From positions 1 to 11,907 of the forward strand of contig JANYKF010000035.1 of the NCBI GenBank assembly GCA_025361665.1: a stretch of 11,907 bases of DNA. The letters run 5' to 3'. A program made the position numbers and the translations under genes. Origin of the DNA: Clostridiaceae bacterium. Its GTDB lineage: Bacteria; Bacillota; Clostridia; DSM-8532. The notes beneath the pieces were generated by a model, which searched no databases, was not told the DNA's origin, and worked only from the letters and a program-made list of their open reading frames with translations. How positions within the stretch are numbered: the first letter of the stretch is position 1; the number at the start of each line of letters is the position of its first letter. Positions 6,774 through 11,907 of this stretch are shown here, in pieces.

Positions 6774-8150
6774 TCAGCAGACCGGCTCGAGATGGGCCGT
6801 GAAATGCCTCAGTACAGGCGGTTCCCAGGTAATACGATACCCTCCGAGCGTCCCGGCACGGGCCTTGATATCCGTCAGGACGTCCACAATGTAGTCAAGA
6901 TGAGCCTGGGTATAGACACGGCGCGGGATGGCCAGCCGGCAGAATTCGAAGGTGGATTCCAACTGTTTTCCCGTTGCCGGGTCATTCCCGAGCATGAAGG
7001 ATCCGATGTCGCAGGCACGGATGCCTCCCTCGAGATAGAGTTCCAGCGTCAGCGCCTGTGCCGGGAAAAGATTATAGGGGATGTGCGGAAGCAATGCTTT
7101 TGCGTCCAGAAATACGGCATGCCCCCCGACAGGGGATTGAAACGGAATTCCCGCCTCCTGCAGCCTGGCTCCCAGGTATTCCATCTGGCCGACCCGGAAT
7201 TTCAGCCAGTTTTCCTCGATGCCTTCATACAGGCCGATAGCCAGTGCTTCAAGGTCTCTTCCGGCCAAACCGCCATATGTGATGAATCCTTCATAGGGCA
7301 CTGTTAGTTTCTTCACCTTTTCAACCAGGGACGGATTGTCCCGAACGCCAATGAGCCCGCCCATGTTCACGATCGCATCTTTCTTGGCACTCATGGTGAA
7401 GGCATCGGCGTTACGGAATGTTTCAAGGATGATGTCCCGGATGGAGGAGTCCTTGAATTCCGGTTCACGTTGCTTGATGAACCAGGCATTCTCCGCAAAA
7501 CGGGCAGCATCAAGGATCATGGTTACGCCATACCTGTCCGCGATGGCCCGCGTTGCCCGGATGTTTTCAATGGAAACCGGCTGCCCGCCCGCGCTGTTGT
7601 TGGTAATGGTCATGATGATCAGTCCCACGCTTTCGGCGCCCTTTTCCGCCAGCAGCTGCTCCAATGCCACAACATCCATGTTGCCTTTGAATGGCGCAAA
7701 ATGTAGGGTGTCCGTCGCTTCCGGCGAGACGAGGTCCATGGGCCTGCCGCCGGCAAGTTCCACATGGGCACGGGTCGTATCGAAATGGGTGTTTGAAATG
7801 ACAACCTGTCCGGGCTTGATGAGGCTCGGAAACAATACCTGCTCGGCAGCCCGCCCTTGATGGACGGGCTGGGCAAATGCATAGCCGAAAATTTCCTTCA
7901 CGGCATCCTGAACCTTGAAATAACCGCGTGCTCCCGCATAGGCCTCGTCGCCCATCAGCATGCCGGCCCACTGCCGATCGCTCATGGCTCCGGTTCCGCT
8001 GTCCGTCAGCAGGTCTATGTAGACATCATCCGAACGGATGTTGAATACGTTGTATCGGGCTTCCTCCAACCGCTTCTCCCTTTCGGGACGAGTCAGCATT
8101 CTGATCGGTTCCACCATCTTGATTCGGTATGGTTCTGGTATGTACCTCAT
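6774..8150 (-). CDS. tnaA: Tryptophanase (tryptophan indole-lyase) of the tyrosine phenol-lyase/tryptophanase family
   Basis: PLP enzyme of the beta-eliminating lyase family, 458 residues, predicted to split L-tryptophan into indole, pyruvate and ammonia. The catalytic frame is complete: Y71 (DEAYAG), Q98-G99-R100, F123 stacking on PLP, D214 (LDAARF), Schiff-base K257 in MSAKKDA and carboxylate-binding R405 (CRLAIPRR). Substrate-selecting positions are tryptophanase-like: D124 (FDTT; Thr in tyrosine phenol-lyase), I382 where phenol-lyase has its hydroxyl-binding Arg381 (CDIGSF, as in TnaA VEIGSF), and H449 in LRHFTA (Phe in phenol-lyase, His463 in E. coli TnaA). Much of the backbone and the overall length look like phenol-lyase (456 residues). 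For example, it lacks the TnaA insertion before the FDTT block. Start 8150 ([10 protein letters not shown]) is chosen over 8180 and 8165 because GGAGGG lies seven bases upstream. No tnaB or tnaC is seen. It is divergent from a putative regulator gene. Confidence 0.9.
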   Translation of the reverse strand: MRYIPEPYRIKMVEPIRMLTRPEREKRLEEARYNVFNIRSDDVYIDLLTDSGTGAMSDRQWAGMLMGDEAYAGARGYFKVQDAVKEIFGYAFAQPVHQGRAAEQVLFPSLIKPGQVVISNTHFDTTRAHVELAGGRPMDLVSPEATDTLHFAPFKGNMDVVALEQLLAEKGAESVGLIIMTITNNSAGGQPVSIENIRATRAIADRYGVTMILDAARFAENAWFIKQREPEFKDSSIRDIILETFRNADAFTMSAKKDAIVNMGGLIGVRDNPSLVEKVKKLTVPYEGFITYGGLAGRDLEALAIGLYEGIEENWLKFRVGQMEYLGARLQEAGIPFQSPVGGHAVFLDAKALLPHIPYNLFPAQALTLELYLEGGIRACDIGSFMLGNDPATGKQLESTFEFCRLAIPRRVYTQAHLDYIVDVLTDIKARAGTLGGYRITWEPPVLRHFTAHLEPVC

Positions 8151-8157
8151 GGAAATT

Positions 8158-8163
8158 CCCTCC
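8158..8163 (-). promoter_or_regulatory. Shine-Dalgarno site deciding the tryptophanase start
   Basis: GGAGGG on the minus strand, seven bases before ATG 8150. The alternatives at 8165 and 8180 have no comparable site. Confidence 0.8.
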
Positions 8164-8222
8164 ATCTTTGACGCTTGCATATGAAGACCCTGTTTTCATC
8201 CTATACAAAAGCCAATTCCCTG

Positions 8223-8250
8223 AATATGACCGTAATTTGACCCAAATCAA
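8223..8250 (-). promoter_or_regulatory. Candidate promoter of the tryptophanase gene
   Basis: Minus-strand TTGATT (8245-8250, 4/6), a 16-base spacer, CATATT (8223-8228, 4/6). This is weak, as expected for an activated gene. It overlaps the promoter of the divergent regulator. Confidence 0.35.
8235..8247. promoter_or_regulatory. 13-bp dyad at the overlapping -35 elements, candidate operator
   Basis: ATTTG (8235-8239), ACC, CAAAT (8243-8247). It overlaps the -35 elements of both divergent promoters. The pentamer TGACC also occurs at 8227-8231 and 8238-8242, 11 bp apart (one helical turn). It is not a match to the TyrR or TrpR operator consensus. Confidence 0.4.
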
Positions 8251-8265
8251 CTGATCGGATAGAAT
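8237..8265 (+). promoter_or_regulatory. Strong sigma70-type promoter of the putative regulator gene
   Basis: TTGACC (8237-8242, 5/6), a 17-base spacer, TAGAAT (8260-8265, 5/6). Transcription would start near 8272, leaving a leader of about 65 bases before the ATG at 8336. Confidence 0.65.
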
Positions 8266-8335
8266 CAAGGCAGGTCTTTCATGCAAGAGAGGATTACGAC
8301 AAAAAACAGTGCGTGAAAGGAATGGAGATGCCTAT

Positions 8336-9652
8336 ATGAAAATCGCCATTGTCGGCCATCACCGGATGACGGAAATGGTGCGGGAAACCTTGCGGAGAAC
8401 CTACCCCTCTGTGGAAACCGAAACCATCCTCATGGAAACGGAAAACACGATTCCTGCCGAAGCGCAAATCCGGTTCATCGAGCCATTGGTGGATGGCTTG
8501 CTCTTCACGGGAAAGACCCCGTATGATTTGCTCAATCATGCCGTGTTGTCACACAAACCATGGGCTTATGTGAAAAGAGATGCCGCGCAATTGTTGTCCG
8601 CTCTGATGAAAGCCGCCCGCATGCATGGGTGGGATGCGGAAAAAGCGAGTATCGACTCATACGAACCGGAAGAGGTCATTGCGATTTTCAATCAGGCACG
8701 CGTTTCCGGCCACTCGCCTATGGTATATGCCAAACCGGCTTTCCGGGAGGGTTTCCTTGCCGACCTGATTCGTTTCCATCAGCGGAACGTTGCTTCCGGA
8801 AAAGCACATTTCTGCGTGACAGGCATTTCGAGTATCTATGAGGCATTGCAGACACGGAACATCCCTTGCCTGATCCTGGACCCGACCCTGGAAAGCATTC
8901 GAGATGCGATGCAGCTGCTGATGCTGAAGCGCGAATCGAGGATCGCCGAGGATCGCCAGATTGTCGTTCTGGCCATTGAACAGGATTTGCCGGACGAACA
9001 TGCGTTGATCCGGGAAAACGAATACCAGATGGCGCTTGAATCCATGGGCATCTCGGAGGAGGTATACCTGTTCGCGCAGCGCATCCAGGCGGCCGTGGTG
9101 GAAAAAGAGATGGGGAAATTCCTTCTGTTCACTACGAAAAACCTTCTGGAAATGGAAACGGAGCAGTTCCGCTCCTTCAATCTGATGAACGGGAAAAGCG
9201 GCATGCGCTATGGCAGCCTCAGCATCGGAATCGGTTATGGAGAAACGGCACGAGAGGCGAAATACAATGCGAGCCTGGGATTGCTGAAAGCCAAAAAAGG
9301 TGGAGGAAACCGGGCATATCTGATCGCGGATCATCAGACCATCGGCCCCATGCTCCCGAAAGAGCCAGCCGACACAGAACAATCGGCGCTGTTGGATGGC
9401 CGGTTCCAAGAGGCGGCACAGAAGGCTGGAATCAGCCTGAACACCGTCATGAAGCTGCAAAGCCTGATGGATTTCGAGTGCCGGAATACCTTCACGCCCG
9501 CAGAACTGGCCAAGGCCTGCCGCATGGCCCCGCGCAGCGCAAACCGCCTGCTTGAGAAGCTGATATCGGGCGGATATGCCTGGATTGTCGGGAGCAGCGC
9601 GCACGCAACGGCCGGAAGGCCCTGCCGGGTAATCCGGATCGCCTTCCGGTGA
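8336..9652 (+). CDS. Putative transcriptional regulator: unidentified N-terminal region, degenerate GGDEF-like domain, C-terminal winged helix
   Basis: 438 residues, predicted cytoplasmic (no membrane segment or signal peptide). Not a named family I recognise. Residues 1-200 look like a ligand-sensing alpha/beta region: MKIAIVGHH start, VDGLLFTGKTPYDLL at 52-66, then AKPAFREGFLADLIRF, loosely like PrpR/sensor-type domains. Residues 205-335 resemble a GGDEF-type fold: SLSIGIGYGETAREAKYNA at 295-312 then GNRAYLI at 324-330, the usual GGDEF C-terminal pattern. The GG(D/E)EF catalytic loop is absent, so no cyclase activity is expected. Residues 385-438 (TPAELAKACRMAPRSANRLLEKLISGGYA, then GRPCRVIRI) look like a winged helix that could bind DNA. 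Start 8336 is chosen for GGAG eight bases upstream; an in-frame GTG at 8309 lacks a site. It is divergent from tryptophanase with interlocked promoters, so it is inferred to control that gene and perhaps itself. It converges with the FAD gene. Confidence 0.72.
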   Translation: MKIAIVGHHRMTEMVRETLRRTYPSVETETILMETENTIPAEAQIRFIEPLVDGLLFTGKTPYDLLNHAVLSHKPWAYVKRDAAQLLSALMKAARMHGWDAEKASIDSYEPEEVIAIFNQARVSGHSPMVYAKPAFREGFLADLIRFHQRNVASGKAHFCVTGISSIYEALQTRNIPCLILDPTLESIRDAMQLLMLKRESRIAEDRQIVVLAIEQDLPDEHALIRENEYQMALESMGISEEVYLFAQRIQAAVVEKEMGKFLLFTTKNLLEMETEQFRSFNLMNGKSGMRYGSLSIGIGYGETAREAKYNASLGLLKAKKGGGNRAYLIADHQTIGPMLPKEPADTEQSALLDGRFQEAAQKAGISLNTVMKLQSLMDFECRNTFTPAELAKACRMAPRSANRLLEKLISGGYAWIVGSSAHATAGRPCRVIRIAFR

Positions 9653-9675
9653 ATAGGCCGCAAGGGACCGGGCTT

Positions 9676-9752
9676 TCAGGACCCGTTCAGTGAGGGGATC
9701 CCAGCTTCAGGTTCCCTTCAGTGAGGGGATCCCATCATCAGGATCCGTTCAG
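9676..9752. repeat. 31-nt tandem repeat (about 2.5 copies) spanning the 3' end of the FAD gene
   Basis: Units start at 9676, 9707 and 9738 with TCAGG. The first two share TTCAGTGAGGGGATCCCA, and the third is partial (TCAGGATCCGTTCAG). The FAD gene's stop codon (9718-9720) lies in the second unit, so one and a half copies are coding and the rest intergenic. As 31 is not a multiple of three, expansion occurs beyond the stop without changing the protein. The convergent spacer 9653-9717 holds only this repeat; there is no clear terminator with a T-run. Confidence 0.85.
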
Positions 9753-11409
9753 CGCAGATCATGCCATCCACTGCGGCGGATAGGATGCCTCCGGAATATC
9801 CGGCTCCCTCTCCACAGGGATATAAGCCTTTGATGCCAACCGCTTCAAACGTATCGCCCCTCGTGATGCGCAGCGGGGATGAACTCCGGGTTTCGGCGCC
9901 TGTCAGCATGGCATCGGGATCCGCAAAACCGGGCATCCATTCGCCCATTTCCACAATGCCTTGCCTCAGTGAATTCGCGATGTCTTCAGGCAAATAGGAA
10001 TCCACTTCTGAAAATGCCGTCCCGGGCAGGTAACTTGGCAGAACCGACCCGAACGATTTTGTTCCGCGCCTGTGAAGAAAATCCTCCAGACGTTGCACAG
10101 GCGCCTTGTACCCGCCACCTCCCGCGGCAAAAGCGGCAGCTTCCATCTTGCGCTGAAATGCAATGCCTTCCAGAGGATGATCACTCCCCAGATCATTCCG
10201 GCTGATCGTCACCAGCAGTGCGCTGTTGGCATTCCTGCCATCCCGGGCATACTCGCTCATGCCATTGGTTGTAAGGCCGTTTTCCTCGGAAGCCGCTGAA
10301 ACCACCGAACCTCCGGGACACATGCAGAACGTGTAAACATTCCTCCCGTTTTTCAGATGGACGACCATTCTGTATGCGGCTGCCCCGAGAGCGGGATGCC
10401 CGGCATATCCCCCGTATTGTATTTTATCTATGAGTGTTTGCGGATGTTCGATCCGCACGCCCAGGGAAAAGGACTTCAGCTCCATGCGGATGCCGCTGTC
10501 GTGAAGCCTGGTGAAAGTGTCCCGCGCGCTGTGGCCAATTGCCAGGATCACGTGATCCGCTGACAGTTCGTGAACATCTTGTTTGTCAGGATCGGTTGGA
10601 TTTCCTGCCGGACATGCAGTGGAACGCGGTCCTGCCGGCTGGAAAGGGGACGGGTCCGACTCTGATATTTTTCCGGTACAATAGCGAACCCCATACACCC
10701 TTCCATCATTTCGCAGGATATCCGTGACGGTGGCGCCGAAATGCACTTCGCCGCCCAGCAAGATGATTTTTTCCCGGATGTGCCTCACCGTTTCCCTCAA
10801 ACGGTCAGTTCCCACATGCGGCATGACCGCATACAGGATTTCCGGAGGGGCGCCTGCCTCCACTAACTCCCGGAGCACCTTCATTTTTCTTGCGTCCTTT
10901 TTCCCGATTTTCAGCTTGCCATCCGAAAAGGCGCCCGCACCTCCCTCTCCGAACTGCACATTCGTCTGGGTATCCAGGATTCCGGTTTGCCAGAATGCCA
11001 AAACGCTTCGGGAACGCCGATCCACATCAAGACCCCGCTCCAGCAGAATGGGCCTTGTTCCGGCCTGGGCAAGAAGCAGTGCGGCAAACAAGCCGGCCGG
11101 ACCGCATCCTACAACGACAGGGCGGCTTTTCAGCCGTATTTCAACCGGCACCGTGTAGATCAGTTCAATTGCCTTTGTTATCCCTTTGTCTTTCAACGAG
11201 AAAAGAGGTTCATTTTCATCGCCTTCAAGTTCAACAAGAACTGTCGCCTTGAAGTGGACATCCGACTGATTGGATGCATCGATCGAATGTTTTTCCAGTT
11301 TGATGTCCCTGATGCGATTTTGGGTGACATGAAGCCTATCGGCAACCATCCGGCGGAGCAATTCCTGATCATAAGTAAGCGGCAAGGACAAACCCGCCAC
11401 TTGAATCAT
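9718..11409 (-). CDS. FAD-dependent dehydrogenase-like protein (COG2509 type), function unknown
   Basis: A 563-residue flavoprotein. An N-terminal domain of about 95 residues (MIQVAGLSLPL to IELIYTVP) precedes the dinucleotide fold VVVGCGPAGLFAALLLAQAG at 98-117, with acidic E124 (LLERG) binding the ribose. FGEGGAGAFSDGKL at 153-166 and the C-terminal GLYPCGEGAGYSGGILSAAVDG complete the FAD site. The central blocks LAIGHSARDTF and NGMSEYARDGRNANSALLV are family hallmarks. The reaction is not known; no metabolic role can be assigned from the sequence. Residues about 249-279 (10573-10665) are a proline/serine-rich, low-complexity insert at a surface position where relatives go straight from GV-x-GE into the ADHVILAIGH strand. 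Start 11409 (MIQV) is chosen because its ATG overlaps the stop of the upstream Cys-rich gene (ATGA) and AGGGG precedes it; a longer frame to 11466 would overlap that gene by 61 bases. Confidence 0.88.
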   Translation of the reverse strand: MIQVAGLSLPLTYDQELLRRMVADRLHVTQNRIRDIKLEKHSIDASNQSDVHFKATVLVELEGDENEPLFSLKDKGITKAIELIYTVPVEIRLKSRPVVVGCGPAGLFAALLLAQAGTRPILLERGLDVDRRSRSVLAFWQTGILDTQTNVQFGEGGAGAFSDGKLKIGKKDARKMKVLRELVEAGAPPEILYAVMPHVGTDRLRETVRHIREKIILLGGEVHFGATVTDILRNDGRVYGVRYCTGKISESDPSPFQPAGPRSTACPAGNPTDPDKQDVHELSADHVILAIGHSARDTFTRLHDSGIRMELKSFSLGVRIEHPQTLIDKIQYGGYAGHPALGAAAYRMVVHLKNGRNVYTFCMCPGGSVVSAASEENGLTTNGMSEYARDGRNANSALLVTISRNDLGSDHPLEGIAFQRKMEAAAFAAGGGGYKAPVQRLEDFLHRRGTKSFGSVLPSYLPGTAFSEVDSYLPEDIANSLRQGIVEMGEWMPGFADPDAMLTGAETRSSSPLRITRGDTFEAVGIKGLYPCGEGAGYSGGILSAAVDGMICAERILMMGSPH

Positions 11410-11654
11410 GGTGAACCCCTGTTCAAATCGCCCGTCAGCTTTTCGTACATCTCGTCTCCCACGCATTCACGCGCGCTTTTGCACCAGCGTATGCAGGACT
11501 GGATGTCGTTGTAGGCAATGAATCCACAAGTGCAGGCACGCTGGAGATCCGAAGAAAACAATTCGATTTCCGCCCCGCAGCCGGGACAGGATTTCACTTT
11601 CAAAGTCGGTGTTCCGCTGATGTTCGCGGCTCCCGGACAAAACTTCTCAGCCAT
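11406..11654 (-). CDS. Small 8-cysteine zinc-ribbon-like protein
   Basis: An 82-residue hypothetical protein with cysteines at 6, 23, 26, 41, 43, 54, 58 and 64. The first part resembles a zinc ribbon (KSCPGCGAEIELFSSD, then ACTCGF: CxxC followed by CxC). The second is a C-x3-C-x5-C cluster in QSCIRWCKSARECVGDE. The protein could bind zinc or an iron-sulfur cluster; the sequence does not decide which. The start is supported by AGGAGG six bases before ATG 11654. Its stop overlaps the ATG of the FAD protein, so the two are translationally coupled and likely act in one process, possibly electron transfer or redox sensing. An extended -10 promoter lies about 60 bases upstream. Confidence 0.82.
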   Translation of the reverse strand: MAEKFCPGAANISGTPTLKVKSCPGCGAEIELFSSDLQRACTCGFIAYNDIQSCIRWCKSARECVGDEMYEKLTGDLNRGSP

Positions 11655-11714
11655 TGGCTACCTCCTGAAGGGTTCACCGGTATTGCATTCCAAAACGGCA
11701 GACGCCTCAGTCGG

Positions 11715-11723
11715 ATTATACCA
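11715..11723 (-). promoter_or_regulatory. Extended -10 promoter for the Cys-rich/FAD operon
   Basis: Minus-strand TGGTATAAT: a perfect TATAAT (11715-11720) with the TGn extension. No good -35 is seen 16-18 bases upstream, which is normal for extended -10 promoters. The start would be near 11708, with a leader of about 54 bases. Confidence 0.6.
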
Positions 11724-11733
11724 TGGAGGCATT

Positions 11734-11762
11734 TTGTGATTCTATGAGAATCTTGTTATAAT
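11734..11762 (+). promoter_or_regulatory. Sigma70-type promoter firing rightward off the window edge
   Basis: TTGTGA (11734-11739, 4/6), a 17-base spacer, perfect TATAAT (11757-11762), itself preceded by TGT (extended -10). Transcription would start near 11769. Confidence 0.6.
11738..11752. promoter_or_regulatory. 15-bp dyad between divergent promoters, candidate operator
   Basis: Perfect arms GATTCT and AGAATC around ATG. It occupies the spacer of the rightward promoter and lies just upstream of the leftward extended -10. It could let one protein control both transcripts. The arms vaguely recall Fur-type half-sites, but the match is not good enough to name a regulator. Confidence 0.4.
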
Positions 11763-11768
11763 GCAAAC

Positions 11769-11907
11769 AGGTGCGACCTGAGGTCGCATATCTGGATTGC
11801 GAAAGCCATCCTTTTCATCTGGGATGTCCCCACCGGAAGGTGCGAGTCGGGCAACGGACTGGTGCTGAGCTTCCGGGCAGAGAACAGAGCAGACCGATCC
11901 AACGGAA
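11769..11907 (+). ncRNA. Start of an unidentified structured transcript or long 5' leader (incomplete)
   Basis: Downstream of the rightward promoter there is no credible coding start with an SD. The predicted RNA opens with a perfect 7-bp hairpin TGCGACC-TGA-GGTCGCA (11772-11788). It continues with pairable elements: CATCC/GGATG (near 11807-11825), CCGGAAG (11833-11839) with CTTCCGG (11870-11876), and AGTC/GACT between them. No T-run follows the first hairpin. I could not match it to tmRNA, SRP RNA, RNase P, 6S or a riboswitch class I know. A frame from GTG 11771 stays open to the edge, but it lacks an SD. It runs off the window. Confidence 0.35.

Noticed and set aside
6774..8150. Tyrosine phenol-lyase as the primary call
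   Set aside because: The phenol-binding Arg (position 381 in that enzyme) is Ile here, Thr124 is Asp and Phe448 is His, all as in tryptophanase.
8151..8335. A tnaC-type leader peptide ahead of tryptophanase
   Set aside because: No short minus-strand ORF with a Trp codon followed by Pro and a stop is present. The one upstream ATG opens a long frame without Trp that overlaps the gene.
8657..9604. Minus-strand open frame of about 315 codons opposite the regulator gene
   Set aside because: The plus frame has an SD, a promoter and patterned domains. The minus frame has none and shows shadow-type composition.
11769..11907. RNase P RNA or tmRNA 5' end
   Set aside because: The purine-rich end (AGAGAACAGAGCAGACC) briefly recalls RNase P, but the universal GAGGAAAGTCC element is absent and the order does not fit. 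The tmRNA start (GGGGAC with GGTTTCGAC) is also absent.
11771..11907. A leaderless coding gene from GTG 11771
   Set aside because: The frame stays open for 45 codons, but there is no SD, the first codons lie within a perfect hairpin and the translation is Arg/Pro/Gly-rich without motif. The length is too short to judge.

Overview
The window (about 11.9 kb, roughly 54% GC) is a compact stretch of bacterial chromosome. It has strong purine-rich Shine-Dalgarno sites (AGGAGG, GGGAGG), 4-base ATGA gene overlaps and a metabolic gene set built around amino-acid breakdown. This suits an anaerobic, amino-acid-fermenting member of the Bacillota (Clostridia-like). The taxonomic guess is an inference and is not proven by any single gene. 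I see no tRNA, rRNA, CRISPR array, transposase or phage gene.

Layout, left to right. (1) 2-2259, plus: the end of an ABC importer operon, with a two-domain permease of the ferric-iron/thiamine type (5' end probably outside the window) and a short ATPase. The junction carries three tandem 33-bp copies of the ATPase start region, giving three in-frame ATGs. (2) 2323-3261, plus: a membrane-anchored alpha/beta hydrolase. (3) 3287-4734, minus: a PsiE-like membrane protein with a C-terminal CorC/HlyC-type domain, followed by a GNAT acetyltransferase. (4) 5103-6737, plus: an Lrp/AsnC regulator and alanine dehydrogenase (ald), preceded by AT-rich DNA containing dyads. (5) 6774-8150, minus: a beta-eliminating PLP lyase whose specificity residues point to tryptophanase, convergent with ald across a hairpin. 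(6) 8336-9652, plus: a divergently transcribed putative regulator with an unidentified N-terminal region, a degenerate GGDEF-like domain and a C-terminal winged helix. The 185-bp divergent region has face-to-face promoters over a small dyad. (7) 9718-11654, minus: an 8-cysteine mini-protein translationally coupled (ATGA) to a COG2509-type FAD-dependent protein, with a 31-nt tandem repeat across the FAD gene's stop codon. (8) 11655-11907: a second divergent promoter region with a dyad, then the start of a plus-strand transcript that opens with a 7-bp hairpin. It is either a leader or an unidentified structured RNA and is cut by the window edge.

How the genes may work together: tryptophanase gives indole, pyruvate and ammonia, and alanine dehydrogenase interconverts alanine with pyruvate plus ammonia. 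The central block is therefore a pyruvate/ammonia node of amino-acid catabolism with two regulators: an Lrp-type protein likely sensing amino acids for ald, and the unusual GGDEF-like/winged-helix protein as the candidate controller of the lyase. The most novel items are that regulator with its shared promoter region, the triplicated translation start of the ATPase, the PsiE-CorC/HlyC fusion, the Cys-rich/FAD pair and the unassigned right-end transcript.
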